A DNA stretch of 64,000 nucleotides from CG1-02-35-72 sp045046885 (GTDB taxonomy: Bacteria > Bacteroidota > Bacteroidia > Flavobacteriales > Flavobacteriaceae): NCBI GenBank assembly GCA_045046885.1, contig JASFYX010000023.1:1-64000 (forward strand), given 5' to 3'. The notes beneath the pieces are model-generated. The model was not told where the DNA came from and did no database searches. It saw nothing but the letters and a program-made list of their open reading frames with translations. A program made the position numbers and the translations under genes. Below, in pieces: positions 25,712 through 35,895 of the stretch (the stretch's first letter is position 1; every line of letters starts with the position of its first letter).

Positions 25712-27436
25712 CTAAAGACCAAATTTATAGGTTATTCCTGCTAGAGCCTGAAAGCCTTGCACATTAAAGTTTGTAAATTCCTGATAATCGTTTCCTAAAA
25801 TATTATTGAATTTTGCAAAAGCGGAAAGCCTATCAGAAAAATGATAACCACCCCTAATATTAACATCTACGTAAGCGTCGTTTGTTACAGGTAGAAATGT
25901 GGCAGGCACCAGCGTTGGAAATAAATTTGAAGGCAAATCTTTACGTTCTCCAACGATATAAATATGGGTATTGGCAAACCAATTTTTATAAACGTATTTA
26001 CCGTAAATTTCAGCTTTTAAAGTTGGTAAATTCCACGCTTCAGAAGTATTGGTAAGTGTGTATGAATTGATGTTTAATCGGCCACCAAGAGTTAGATTTT
26101 TGTCGTAAGCTACTTCAGCATTTGCGGTAAAACTAAAAGTTTTAACATCATCGTATAGCACATTAAACGAATTGCCATAACTATAGGCACGATTTAAAGC
26201 GCTCAATTCTTTTACAGGATTTAATATAAACAAGGGTTTATCTTTTTCGCTTTTATAAGACACTTGCAATTCGTAACTCAAATTTTGCACTACACCTTTT
26301 AAGCCTACAAAAGCTTTGTACTGTTCATCGGTACGTTTTATGTTAAGCGTAGGGCTTACAAAAGGATTGTCATTGGCAAATTCTTTATAAGAATTCTGAT
26401 GTAAATCGCCCATAACGCCTCCAGAAAAGGTAACCATACCTTTTTTGTAAGTAGCCGTAATATTTGGATAAGCTAAAAATTTACTTTCTTGTTCAAAAGC
26501 TGTAGGAGAACTGTAATAGACTTTAACCCCTAAATTAAATATAAAATCTTTGCGCGTAACTTCTAAATTAGGCGCCACACCGATATTAAAAAAGCTGTAC
26601 GAAATAGGATTGGGAATGATATATCCTGTGTTAAATTTACCATCTAAATAACCCACGCTAAATGTTGTTGTAAGGTATTCTGAAGACAGTGGAAAAGCAA
26701 ATTGTGGGGCAGCATAAAAATAATTTTCAGTTGTCTTATAATCATCGCTAAAAAATGAAAATTCAAAAGTCCCCCCTTCAAAATAGGAGTTAAAATATGA
26801 CATGCTACCACCAGCATAAAAATTAGTGTAATCTTGTTTTGGATTTATGCTATTTGCGTAACTACTAGCTATAGATAAAGGGCCTCCCAGCCCATACCAA
26901 TTAGATTTTTGCAATCGTAAACCAGAGTTGAGTTGCCAATCGTAATTATTGTTGCTTTGTTTGTAAAAAGCATCAATTTTTACATCAGAATACGAAGCGT
27001 CTAACAGGCTGCTTTTTATGTTAGCGTCAGATGATTTCATATTGATAAAAGCACCAATATCACTTGTTTTTGTAGGGTTGTTATGGATAAAAGCTTCTAA
27101 TAAAGGCGTGTTGTCATTGCCATAACCCACGCTTATAAAATTATTGTAAATCTGTTGCAATTTAGGATGTTTTAAACCTACAAATGTGCCGCGTTTAGAT
27201 ATAAAAGTTGAGGCTACTGGTACGGAAAAAATCTTATAATTAAAATTGGGATGCTTAACAGCTTGTGATGTTTCTAAACTTGGATTTTTCTGTATTTTAA
27301 AAGCGTCAGAAACCGAAGGATCAAAAGGTTTTACCACATTTATAACTTTTGTTTTTAAAGTGTCTTTGGCTTTCTTTTGTGCAAATGTAAAGGCACTTAT
27401 AAATAGGGCTATATATAAAAAACGCAATTTCATCAT
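25712..27436 (-). CDS. Outer-membrane beta-barrel protein, TonB-receptor-like but without a plug
   Basis: The 574-residue protein has a signal peptide (1-19, ends FAQ), a short N-terminal segment with VVKPFDPSVSDAFKI, and then repeated amphipathic beta-strands with the aromatic alternation of a large barrel, ending YKFGL with a C-terminal leucine. Relatives are often labelled TonB-dependent receptors, but the length is short and I see no plug domain or TonB box. It begins one base after the stop of the large TPR gene, so the two are translationally linked and probably form one envelope complex. Confidence 0.72.
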   Translation of the reverse strand: MMKLRFLYIALFISAFTFAQKKAKDTLKTKVINVVKPFDPSVSDAFKIQKNPSLETSQAVKHPNFNYKIFSVPVASTFISKRGTFVGLKHPKLQQIYNNFISVGYGNDNTPLLEAFIHNNPTKTSDIGAFINMKSSDANIKSSLLDASYSDVKIDAFYKQSNNNYDWQLNSGLRLQKSNWYGLGGPLSIASSYANSINPKQDYTNFYAGGSMSYFNSYFEGGTFEFSFFSDDYKTTENYFYAAPQFAFPLSSEYLTTTFSVGYLDGKFNTGYIIPNPISYSFFNIGVAPNLEVTRKDFIFNLGVKVYYSSPTAFEQESKFLAYPNITATYKKGMVTFSGGVMGDLHQNSYKEFANDNPFVSPTLNIKRTDEQYKAFVGLKGVVQNLSYELQVSYKSEKDKPLFILNPVKELSALNRAYSYGNSFNVLYDDVKTFSFTANAEVAYDKNLTLGGRLNINSYTLTNTSEAWNLPTLKAEIYGKYVYKNWFANTHIYIVGERKDLPSNLFPTLVPATFLPVTNDAYVDVNIRGGYHFSDRLSAFAKFNNILGNDYQEFTNFNVQGFQALAGITYKFGL

Positions 27437-27437
27437 T

Positions 27438-30400
27438 TTAATTATCTTGTTTTACAGAGGTATTTGTTTTGGCTTCTTTGGCTTTGATAGTCGTTAATAA
27501 AGTTTTAGTATCTTTAATAACTTCGGGGTAATCGGTAAAATTTTTAAGGACGCTTTCTAAAATATAGGTCGCTTGATAAGCATCTTTTAAACCATAAAAA
27601 TTCTGTGACATTAAAATCAGTCCTTTGGCACCAAATTCCTTATAAGCGGCATAGTTAGAAGCTAAATTTTGTATAACTTTATTAGAGGCTTTGTATTGTT
27701 TTTCTTGAGTTTTAAAATAAGCATTGTAGTAAAGCGCTTCCGCTTTTAGTTTTCCTAAAGCTGTTTTCTCTACCGCCTGATAAGCCTTTTTTGCTGTGTT
27801 AAAATCTGAAGTTTTAAAAGCAGAACGCGCAATAATAATATTAGCGTCGCCTTTAATTTTGGTTTCCAAGTCTTTTATTAGCAATACTTTTTGAGCATAA
27901 GTCATTGCTTTTTCGTAATTCTCTTTAGCATAATAGGCTTTCATCAAATTACTTTGCGCAAAAGTTGTGTTTTGAGGTTTCTCTGCTTCGTTTTCTAAAC
28001 GGACAAGTATGGGCATGGCGCTATCCCAATCAGATTTTTTAAGATATAAAAGGGCTAATTTAGAAAGTGCCTCTTCTGTAAATAGTGTGTTTTCTTTAGA
28101 GACAACATATTCTAAATGTTCTTGAGCATTATTGTCGTCGTTGAGATTTAAAAATGACTGTGCACTGTAAAAATGAGCTTCTAAAATTGTAAGACCATTA
28201 GGGAAACGCTTAATGTATTTTTTAAAAGCATCTGTTGCCTTTTTAAATTTATTTTGAAGGTAGAACCTTTCAGCCGATTGATACATGGCTTTGTCTAAGC
28301 TCTCATCTGTTTCGGTAATAATATTGCTATTTTTTGACCATTGTTCATAAATATCGATTTGACCTAAATCGCTGTAAATTTCTTTGGCATTTTTTACCGC
28401 TTGTCGCGATTCGGGCGCATTGTTAAAATCTTTTACCAAACGTTTGTAAATAGTCAAAGCCTTGTTAGGATTGTCTAGGTTGTAATAAATAAGCCCTTCT
28501 TTAAGTAGAGCTTTAGCCCTAAACGGACTGCGCGTTACAGTATTTATCAAGACATCATAAGTTTGTAAGGCCAAATTATCTTGAGCGCTTTTAAGATAAG
28601 TGTTTCCCAATTCAAACAGCGCATCGTCGTATAATCGTGATGTTCTATTTTGCGTGATGAGTTGTTTTAAAGTAATTATTTTTTCAGAAATCTGATTTAA
28701 AAAGCCATAACTCATCGCTATTTGATAACGGGCATAATCAATTTCTTTAGTATTTAATTTAGAAGCCTTTTTAAAAGCATCAATAGCTAAAGTGTAACGA
28801 CTTGTGGCATAATAACTATCGCCAAGACGTAAATAGACATCGGTTAATCTGGTTTTATCTTGAGAATTTCCATCGGCAAAAGCCTTAAAATAGCCAACGG
28901 CTTGCGCGTATTGTTTGAGTTTAAAATAGGTATAACCCAAGCTGTAATTTACATCGGCAGAAGGCGGCCTTTGTATAGATTTTAAAGTGTTAAAATCGTT
29001 TAATGCTTTGTAATAACTAGACAATCTGTAATGGGATTCACCACGCCAAAACAGCGCTTTTTTATTTAAATCATTTTCCAAATTCACATTAATAGCTTTG
29101 CTAAAAGCTTTGATTGCGGCATTGTAATTAGGTTCTAAAAAAAGCTGAACACCATAAAAATAAGCGGCTTTTTGATAGGTTTTTTTACTTTCAGAATCTT
29201 GTAAATTTTTAAAATAAGAGAGAGCGCCTTTATAGTCTTTAGAACGCATAAAAGCATTGATGAGTAAAGTATTTACAGCTTCTTTTTCTTTATGATCTGG
29301 ATAGGCTTTTATAAAATTAATAAGCACTTGTGCTACATTGTTATACGGATTCCCAATATCATAACTTAATTGGGCGTAATTATAAAAAGCATCTTCTTTA
29401 ATTTGTGGACTAAAATCCATTTGAGAGGCTTTTCTAAAAGCATTAAGCGCGGCTGTTTTATTGTGCGTTTTTAGGTAACAATCGGCTAAATGATAAGAAG
29501 CATTTTGAGCCACAGCGTCGTTGCCACTTACAATTTTATTAAACCAAGAAATGGCTTTTAAATAATCTTGCGCTTTGTAATAAGCGTAGCCCAATTGATA
29601 GTAATCGTTATTGTTTAAGCGTCCTTTAGTACCTTTATATTTTAATAAAAACGGAATGGCTTTTGGATACTCTTTAAGGTTAAAATAACTCTCACCAATA
29701 ATTTTTGACAATTGCGGAATTAAAGGACTTTGAATGGTTTTTAAAAGCGGTAAAGACACATCGATAGCTTTTTTAAATCGCCCCATATTAAAATTAATAT
29801 CGGCTAAATAGTATTGAATATTTTTAGCGTAATCTTGTTTCCCAGATAATTGCGATAAATACTTATCTGCTTTGTTGTATTCTTTACTTGTGTAAGCTAT
29901 ATATCCATAATAATACATGGCCTTTTCGCTATAATCTTTTGAATTGAGTAAGCCTGCAAAATAAGCGTTTGCCAGTTTGAACTTTCTAAGCATAAAAAGG
30001 GCATAGCCTTTATTAAACTGAAGTTTTTCTTTTTGAAAACTACTCAACCTGGTTAGTTCGACTTTAGCAAACCATTTTAACGATTTTGAGTAATTACCTG
30101 TGTCAAAATAGTAAGTGCCAATTTCTAAATAAGCAGTACTGGCTTTTAAACTGGTAGCAAAGTTTTTTACGAAAGCATCCATAGCTGCATCAGCACCAAA
30201 TTGTCTGAGTTTTACAGCGATAAAAGCCTTATAAAAAGTGATATTGGCACGTGTTTCGGTGGTTTTATCAAAGTTATTTTCTATGGTATTAAAAATAATT
30301 TGTGCCGCAGCATAATCATTGTTTTGATATAAATCAACAGCAGAGTTATAAGCGGTTAAATCATCGGTATAAATAGCTGTTTTTTGAGCCTGTAAAGTAT

Positions 30401-30449
30401 TGTAAAACACAATAAAAGCAAGGCTTAAAACGATTTTAATTTGGTTCAT
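27438..30449 (-). CDS. Large periplasmic tetratricopeptide-repeat protein
   Basis: Starting at ATG 30449 the product is 1003 residues with a signal peptide ending LQAQ. Almost the whole chain is TPR-like helical pairs (patterns such as ALFWRGESHYRLSSYYKAL and YFKLKQYAQAVGYFKAFA), more than 20 in number. A longer frame from 30497 would put 16 polar residues before the signal sequence, so it is rejected. A weak -7-like TACGATTG lies upstream. Such exported solenoids act as docking scaffolds; the one-base junction with the beta-barrel gene suggests a direct partner. No function is known to me. Confidence 0.85.
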   Translation of the reverse strand: MNQIKIVLSLAFIVFYNTLQAQKTAIYTDDLTAYNSAVDLYQNNDYAAAQIIFNTIENNFDKTTETRANITFYKAFIAVKLRQFGADAAMDAFVKNFATSLKASTAYLEIGTYYFDTGNYSKSLKWFAKVELTRLSSFQKEKLQFNKGYALFMLRKFKLANAYFAGLLNSKDYSEKAMYYYGYIAYTSKEYNKADKYLSQLSGKQDYAKNIQYYLADINFNMGRFKKAIDVSLPLLKTIQSPLIPQLSKIIGESYFNLKEYPKAIPFLLKYKGTKGRLNNNDYYQLGYAYYKAQDYLKAISWFNKIVSGNDAVAQNASYHLADCYLKTHNKTAALNAFRKASQMDFSPQIKEDAFYNYAQLSYDIGNPYNNVAQVLINFIKAYPDHKEKEAVNTLLINAFMRSKDYKGALSYFKNLQDSESKKTYQKAAYFYGVQLFLEPNYNAAIKAFSKAINVNLENDLNKKALFWRGESHYRLSSYYKALNDFNTLKSIQRPPSADVNYSLGYTYFKLKQYAQAVGYFKAFADGNSQDKTRLTDVYLRLGDSYYATSRYTLAIDAFKKASKLNTKEIDYARYQIAMSYGFLNQISEKIITLKQLITQNRTSRLYDDALFELGNTYLKSAQDNLALQTYDVLINTVTRSPFRAKALLKEGLIYYNLDNPNKALTIYKRLVKDFNNAPESRQAVKNAKEIYSDLGQIDIYEQWSKNSNIITETDESLDKAMYQSAERFYLQNKFKKATDAFKKYIKRFPNGLTILEAHFYSAQSFLNLNDDNNAQEHLEYVVSKENTLFTEEALSKLALLYLKKSDWDSAMPILVRLENEAEKPQNTTFAQSNLMKAYYAKENYEKAMTYAQKVLLIKDLETKIKGDANIIIARSAFKTSDFNTAKKAYQAVEKTALGKLKAEALYYNAYFKTQEKQYKASNKVIQNLASNYAAYKEFGAKGLILMSQNFYGLKDAYQATYILESVLKNFTDYPEVIKDTKTLLTTIKAKEAKTNTSVKQDN

Positions 30450-30539
30450 AAATGGGTTATTATAACAATCGTACTTTTTAGTAACGCAAAAATTCATTTA
30501 ATGGTATGTTGAAAAAGCAAATTTTATGCCAACAAGCAA

Positions 30540-31781
30540 TTAGGGCTTTTCTGCAATTAGCTTGGCCATTAAAACATTAAACTCTTCTACAAAATCTTCG
30601 TAATATTTACCTGTGGCCGGCCCTGAAAAACCAGTGTGTATTTGTCTTACTTTTCCTTTTCTGTCAATTATTATTGATGTTGGGAAAGACATAATCTTAT
30701 TGAGCATAGGTAAACTTTTTGACGCTTCTTTAGAGCTTGAAGTTCCTGCTAAAACAAAATCATAGCCTATGTTGAATTTTTTTATCATTTTTTCTACGCG
30801 TGCTTTGGCGTAGTCAAAATTGAACTTTCCGTTAACGGGATTTTCGTAAGCTAAGCCAATAATTTCTACACCTTTGTTTTTATTTTTGTCGTACCATTCT
30901 GTGTAAAAACGGGTTTCGTCCATACAGTTAGGACACCACGTACCAAAAATTTGTAACACAATTACTTTCCCTTTATATTTAGAATCATCTAAGGAGACGG
31001 GCTTACCATCTAGCCCCGGAAAAGTAAAGTTAACTTTATCGTAACCCTTTTTTAAATAGGTTAATTCTAAAGCGTTGTGTAATTTGTAATTTGGATTTTT
31101 GATAGCTGTAAACGTTTCGTCAGAAGATTTCCCCGAATAAAAATGCCCTTTTAAAGAACCGTCTTGTTGCATATCAGCTTTAAAAACAAAAGCATGATTG
31201 CCATCAAAAGTATATACTTCCATGTGCTTGTCTTTTGAAAAACCTTGTAAATAACGGTAATCGCCGGTTTCTGTCATAATAGTCCCAGAAAGTAAATTGC
31301 CTTCTTTTTTAAAGACACCTAGTGCAGGATAGGAACTTCCATCGCTATCTGTAAAAACGGTTTCCCATTTTCCGTCAAAAGAATCATTACTTTTCGGATT
31401 GTCAAATCTATTTTTAACACCAAACTGTGCTTTAAAAGGCAAGCGGTAGTTTTTAGCGTAATTTTTAATGTACAAACCACTTAGATTATCACCGTTTATT
31501 TTGGCACGGATATCAATATCAAAAATGTGCATTTTGATAAAAACAGAATCGCCTTGTACAGTCACTTCGTCTAGCGGAATGGTTTCCGGACCATTTATAA
31601 GATTTATAATGTAGGCATTATTTGTGTTTAAAACCTCAAAATTAAAGGGTAAAGGGTTGCCCTGAATATCAATTGTGCCACGCCACATACCAGCTTTTAA
31701 AGTTACAGATTTGGTTTTTGAACATGATAAAATTAAAAGACTGATAAAAAAGATACTTGCTATTTTAATTAGTGTTTTCAT
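30540..31781 (-). CDS. TlpA-like thioredoxin lipoprotein
   Basis: The 413-residue lipoprotein (signal LLILSC) has an N-terminal beta-rich region of about 240 residues, then a TlpA/ResA-type thioredoxin domain with WCPNC (C283, C286) and the cis-proline loop SFPTS. It is anchored in the envelope and likely reduces disulfides or haem-binding cysteines. It lies 4 bases after the Kelch lipoprotein gene in a minus-strand pair, so the two probably act together. Confidence 0.87.
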   Translation of the reverse strand: MKTLIKIASIFFISLLILSCSKTKSVTLKAGMWRGTIDIQGNPLPFNFEVLNTNNAYIINLINGPETIPLDEVTVQGDSVFIKMHIFDIDIRAKINGDNLSGLYIKNYAKNYRLPFKAQFGVKNRFDNPKSNDSFDGKWETVFTDSDGSSYPALGVFKKEGNLLSGTIMTETGDYRYLQGFSKDKHMEVYTFDGNHAFVFKADMQQDGSLKGHFYSGKSSDETFTAIKNPNYKLHNALELTYLKKGYDKVNFTFPGLDGKPVSLDDSKYKGKVIVLQIFGTWCPNCMDETRFYTEWYDKNKNKGVEIIGLAYENPVNGKFNFDYAKARVEKMIKKFNIGYDFVLAGTSSSKEASKSLPMLNKIMSFPTSIIIDRKGKVRQIHTGFSGPATGKYYEDFVEEFNVLMAKLIAEKP

Positions 31782-31785
31782 AAAT

Positions 31786-32847
31786 TTAGTTTTTCCAAGT
31801 GAGTTTTAAGATTTTGTTTGATACTTTTTGACCTTTTTCCATACCACCAAAAATATATTTGACGCTGTCGTTTACAGAAGCTAAACCTCGTAAATCCATC
31901 GGCAAAAGCTTGTTAAAATTTATAAAAATTTTATTTTGAGTGTAGTAAAAATCTGTATTATGAGGCTTAACGCCACCTGATTTATTATAGGCTATACCGT
32001 TATAGTTGTAAGTAACCACACTACCACCAATAAAATGAGGCGTTTTATTTACAATTGTTGCAGCCAATCTGTAACTGCTAAAACTAGAATCTAAAAGTGT
32101 GTTTTGCCATCTGATTTCTGTGGGATTTTCAGGATTGATAAACCCCTTAACCAATCTGTGTTGGATGGGATAATTTTTTCCCATAGCGGCTCCGCCAAAA
32201 TAAAATAACGTGTCTTTTAAAAAAATACCTTGCGCGCCAAAAGCTTTAAATTTGTGATTGTTAGGAAGACTTTTACCTACTGCCCAAGAGTTGGTTGCGG
32301 GATTATAAATCTGTATAGCGGGTATATTTTCTTTTTGACTCCATCCGGTAACGACAAAAATTAAACTGTCGTGCCACACGGCTTGTATGTGGTCGTCTAT
32401 TGGAACGGGAATAGGAGTGCCATCTGCTAAAAAAGTATTGGTTTTTGTGTTAAATCGATGGACTTTATTTGAGGATACTTCGTGGCCATCAGCAAAAACA
32501 TGATAACCGCCTAAAATATAAATAGTGTCTTTAATGCGATTGGCCGCCGAAGCTATTTTTGGTAAACTATCGGGTAAATCGGGTAATTGCAACCATTTAT
32601 TCTGAGTGATATTATACCTGTAACTGCGCTTATGAATTCCAGAAAATAATTTAGTACTGTCTAATCCGCCAAAGCTGTAAATGTAATCGACGTTATTAAT
32701 TGACGATCCTGCTACAGCATTATTTGTAACAGCTTCTGGCGTACGGGATACAATTTCTACATTTAATTTTGAGTTTATTTTTTCTGAACGCGCGCAAGCA
32801 TATAGTATCAAAAAACAACTCATAAGTAAGAAAAATGTAAAACGCAC
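31786..32847 (-). CDS. Kelch-repeat lipoprotein
   Basis: The 353-residue protein has a lipoprotein signal ending LYAC and a Kelch-type beta-propeller: repeated GG-containing strands such as YIYSFGG, TIYILGGYHV, LFYFGGAAMG and VKYIFGGMEK. The start used is GTG 32847, which keeps the basic residue before the hydrophobic core; ATG 32823 is the alternative. It is the first gene of a pair with the TlpA-like lipoprotein. Propellers of this kind bind proteins or glycans; the ligand is unknown. Confidence 0.83.
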   Translation of the reverse strand: MRFTFFLLMSCFLILYACARSEKINSKLNVEIVSRTPEAVTNNAVAGSSINNVDYIYSFGGLDSTKLFSGIHKRSYRYNITQNKWLQLPDLPDSLPKIASAANRIKDTIYILGGYHVFADGHEVSSNKVHRFNTKTNTFLADGTPIPVPIDDHIQAVWHDSLIFVVTGWSQKENIPAIQIYNPATNSWAVGKSLPNNHKFKAFGAQGIFLKDTLFYFGGAAMGKNYPIQHRLVKGFINPENPTEIRWQNTLLDSSFSSYRLAATIVNKTPHFIGGSVVTYNYNGIAYNKSGGVKPHNTDFYYTQNKIFINFNKLLPMDLRGLASVNDSVKYIFGGMEKGQKVSNKILKLTWKN

Positions 32848-32862
32848 TTTTTAAAATTTTCT

Positions 32863-32870
32863 CAAATTTA
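32863..32870 (-). promoter_or_regulatory. -7 promoter element of the Kelch-TlpA pair
   Basis: TAAATTTG on the minus strand is an exact TAnnTTTG match 15 bases before GTG 32847. Confidence 0.6.
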
Positions 32871-32913
32871 AGTAAATAATCAAGAAGGCTTGGGTTCAAA
32901 ATTTTAATTTAAT

Positions 32914-32921
32914 TACATTTG
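32914..32921 (+). promoter_or_regulatory. -7 promoter element of ftsE
   Basis: TACATTTG is an exact TAnnTTTG match, with a possible -33 TTGG at 32890-32893 at 20-base spacing, 17 bases before ATG 32939. Confidence 0.65.
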
Positions 32922-32938
32922 TAAGCGTTCAACTATAT

Positions 32939-33613
32939 ATGATGCTCCAACTACAAAATGTTTCCATTTTTCAAGATAAAGTCTTAGTGCTTTCAGAAGT
33001 TAATTTAAACCTTAAAAAAGGCGATTTTAGTTACTTAATAGGTAAAACAGGAAGTGGTAAAAGTAGTTTGATGAAAACTTTGTACGGCGAATTACCTTTA
33101 AAACAAGGAAAAGGTAGCGTCGTTGGATTCGATTTAGAAAATTTGAAAGAAAAACAAATTCCATTTTTACGACGTAAATTAGGGATTGTTTTTCAAGATT
33201 TCAAATTGCTTATAGATAGATCTGTATTTAATAATTTGGTTTTTGTACTTAAAGCGACAGGCTGGAAAGATAAGTCCAAAATTAAAATTAAGATAGAAAG
33301 TGTTTTAGAAAAAGTAGGCATGCAAGACAAGGCTTATAAAATGCCTTTCGAATTGTCTGGTGGCGAACAACAGCGTATAGCTATTGCCCGTGCCTTACTC
33401 AACGACCCTGATTTAATTCTAGCCGATGAGCCTACAGGAAATCTCGACCCAAAAACATCTGTAGAGGTTATGCAAGTTTTACAGGAAATTAATAAAAGCG
33501 GTAAAACCATTTTAATGGCTACGCATGATTACGCTTTAATACTAAAATATCCTTATAAAACCTTGCGTTGCGAAGGGGGAAAAGTTTTTGAAGTCGTGCA
33601 AAAAACAGTTTAA
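32939..33613 (+). CDS. ftsE: Cell-division ABC ATPase FtsE
   Basis: The 224-residue ATPase matches FtsE: Walker A GKTGSGKSS at 35-43, FQDFKLL in the Q-loop, signature LSGGEQQR, Walker B LILADEPTGNLD. With FtsX it controls peptidoglycan hydrolases at the division site. No ftsX is adjacent; in flavobacteria the two are often unlinked. Two ATGs (32939 and 32942) are both possible starts. Its 3' end overlaps a convergent glycosyltransferase by 4 bases. Confidence 0.85.
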   Translation: MMLQLQNVSIFQDKVLVLSEVNLNLKKGDFSYLIGKTGSGKSSLMKTLYGELPLKQGKGSVVGFDLENLKEKQIPFLRRKLGIVFQDFKLLIDRSVFNNLVFVLKATGWKDKSKIKIKIESVLEKVGMQDKAYKMPFELSGGEQQRIAIARALLNDPDLILADEPTGNLDPKTSVEVMQVLQEINKSGKTILMATHDYALILKYPYKTLRCEGGKVFEVVQKTV

Positions 33614-34719
33614 GAGCCAATTAAATCTATTAATTTTTGAGCGTTTTTAGTAGGTATAAAATCGGTTAGCAATTTTTGACGTTGTGCACTCATTTCAGAC
33701 GTAAAAGGTTTCTCTTTAAAAGTTACTACTAAATTTCTAAAAGCCAATACACTATCGGCTGAAAAGCAAAGCGATTCGAGTCCCGTATCTTTAATCATGG
33801 GTGTATTCGTGATACAAAAGCGTCCTGCAAAAAGGGTATTTATCAGTTTTAATTTGATACCTGTAGCTTGAAAAGTCAGCATGACATTTAAATGAGCATC
33901 GGCCAATAATTCTTCGGCTTGTGCCTGATGTGTGATTTTTGTAAACGTAATATTTTTATACGGTGCTATTTTTTTACACAACGATTTGTTTATAAAACTA
34001 CTCGCTAAAATAAGGGGATAATCAACGGTTTTAAAAACAACCATTAAAAAACGAGCCGCTTTTAAATTGTCTGAAATTCTTAAATCGGCTATATAGAGGG
34101 CATACTTCCCTTTTGGCGACAGGTTTTTCGCCGTATCGTTTTGATGAAAAACAGGCGTATAAAAAGTGTTGTATTTGTCTTTAAAATAGCGATGCTCTAA
34201 AGGCGATATGCTCAAAACAAAGCTAGCTTTTTTTAAAATGCGCTCGTATTTCTTTAGTTTTTTAGCCTCTTGATTAAAAAATAATTTTTTAGCCAGATTT
34301 GTTTCGCTCTCAGCAAGGCCGTTGTAGTAAAAATGTTCAATATTATGGGAACGAACAAATGTCAACCGCCTGCTAAAAGCATCGTCTAAAAGCGGAAAAG
34401 TACAATGCAAGCCTTCAAACAAAATTGGATAATTGTCTTTTTTTAAAGTATCTGTTAATTCTTGACTTTTGCGAGATTGCACTACAAAAGGTATTTTAGA
34501 AAACAAACTTTTTAAAGTTGTTCGACGTTTGTAATAATGTACAGATTCGCAATATTTTTCGAGTTCTTTTTGCGGATTTCTATCCTTAAAAAAACAGTGT
34601 AAATGTATTTTTACACCTAGTTCAGACAGCGCTTTTAATTTGTAAAATACATCTATTACACCACCGTAATTGGCTGGTAATGGCACGTCAAAAGAAACGA
34701 TATGTAGGTGTTTAGACAA
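33610..34719 (-). CDS. GT-B glycosyltransferase (family 4-like)
   Basis: The 369-residue protein has the N-terminal glycine-rich start of GT-B enzymes (HIVSFDVPLPANYGGVIDV) and a C-terminal Rossmann half (TGIKLKLINTLFAGRFCIT). The second-domain E-x7-E motif of GT4 is poorly kept, so the donor site may be altered. It overlaps by 8 bases the start-side glycosyltransferase gene; together they suggest a small surface-polysaccharide or lipid-glycosylation unit. Confidence 0.78.
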   Translation of the reverse strand: MSKHLHIVSFDVPLPANYGGVIDVFYKLKALSELGVKIHLHCFFKDRNPQKELEKYCESVHYYKRRTTLKSLFSKIPFVVQSRKSQELTDTLKKDNYPILFEGLHCTFPLLDDAFSRRLTFVRSHNIEHFYYNGLAESETNLAKKLFFNQEAKKLKKYERILKKASFVLSISPLEHRYFKDKYNTFYTPVFHQNDTAKNLSPKGKYALYIADLRISDNLKAARFLMVVFKTVDYPLILASSFINKSLCKKIAPYKNITFTKITHQAQAEELLADAHLNVMLTFQATGIKLKLINTLFAGRFCITNTPMIKDTGLESLCFSADSVLAFRNLVVTFKEKPFTSEMSAQRQKLLTDFIPTKNAQKLIDLIGS

Positions 34720-35821
34720 GATCTTTATAAATTTTTATGAGGTTTATTTCTTCGTTTTCCCAAGTGAGGGTTTTAGCGGCTGTTTTTAGGTTTTTGTGCC
34801 ATTCTTTAAGCTGTTTATTATCGGCAAAAATACTGTTTATCTGCTGTGCTAAATCTTTTGGTTTAAAAGAATTTGCCACTTGCCCAATATTGTTGTCACT
34901 TACAAGTTTAGCCACTTCTTTACGATTACTAACCAATAAAGGAGTCTGTGCTTGAATATAATCGAACACTTTATTGGGGAGACTGTATTCGTAATTCAGA
35001 TTTGTGCCTTTGTCTAAAGATAGACCTAAATCGGCTAAACAAGTGTATTGCATCAGCTCTTTATAAGGCATTTTGTCTTTAATTATAACGTTGCTTAGAG
35101 CTAAATCGCTGACCATTTTTTTGAGACTTTTAAAAACATCACCACTACCAATAATGTACAAGATACAATTGTCTAAATAAGACATCATAGTCACAGCCTC
35201 TTCGGCGCCACGGTCTATATTAATACCGCTTCCTTGTAGGATAAGCATTTTTTTTGTGCCTTTAACTTTATCAGAAAAAGCTTCGTCAACCGATGTGTTT
35301 TTAAAAGCTGGCGCTATATTCCGAATAACCTTAACCGATACGCCGTATTTTTCAGTATAAATAGTGGCAATGGAATCGTTTACGGTATAACAATATTTAA
35401 GCTTTGGAAAAATAAATTTTTCAATATCCAACCAAACATTTCTTTGAAAAGCCCTGTTAACCAGTTCGGGCACCTCGGTAAACAATTCGTGACTGTCGTA
35501 CACCAAAGGCTTGTTAAGGAGTTTACTTATTAAAAAATTGGGTAAAAGCGTGTCCAAATCATTGGCTAATAAGACATCTTTTTTTAAGAATATTAGTTTA
35601 AAAAACAACGCTATATTATAATTAGCATAAAACAAAAAACCTTTGGTAAACAACAATTTCATGCGGATGATCTTGTAGTTGCGCTCTAAGGGCTGACTCG
35701 TTTTTAACAACCGACCGATAAGCACAATATCAAATCCCATTTTTTGAAGTGAGGTGCAGATTTTATGCACCCGTTGGTCTGAAGTTAAATCGTTTGTTAC
35801 AGAAACTATAAGGTGTTTCAA
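34712..35821 (-). CDS. GT4-type glycosyltransferase
   Basis: The 369-residue enzyme has a GT-B fold: N-terminal TSDQRVHKICTSLQKMGFDI, ANDLDTLLPN, VYDSHELFTEVPEL, and C-terminal LPNKVFDYIQAQTPLLVSN. This is typical of retaining GT4 transferases that act on the cytoplasmic face to build exopolysaccharide or lipopolysaccharide. The acceptor and sugar are unknown. It is translated before, and overlaps, the second glycosyltransferase. Confidence 0.83.
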   Translation of the reverse strand: MKHLIVSVTNDLTSDQRVHKICTSLQKMGFDIVLIGRLLKTSQPLERNYKIIRMKLLFTKGFLFYANYNIALFFKLIFLKKDVLLANDLDTLLPNFLISKLLNKPLVYDSHELFTEVPELVNRAFQRNVWLDIEKFIFPKLKYCYTVNDSIATIYTEKYGVSVKVIRNIAPAFKNTSVDEAFSDKVKGTKKMLILQGSGINIDRGAEEAVTMMSYLDNCILYIIGSGDVFKSLKKMVSDLALSNVIIKDKMPYKELMQYTCLADLGLSLDKGTNLNYEYSLPNKVFDYIQAQTPLLVSNRKEVAKLVSDNNIGQVANSFKPKDLAQQINSIFADNKQLKEWHKNLKTAAKTLTWENEEINLIKIYKDLV

Positions 35822-35895
35822 AAGTGCTTGTTTTAGGCTAACGAAAATATTAAAAATAATCTATCTATTGCTCTTATTGAAAGCTCTAAATGACT

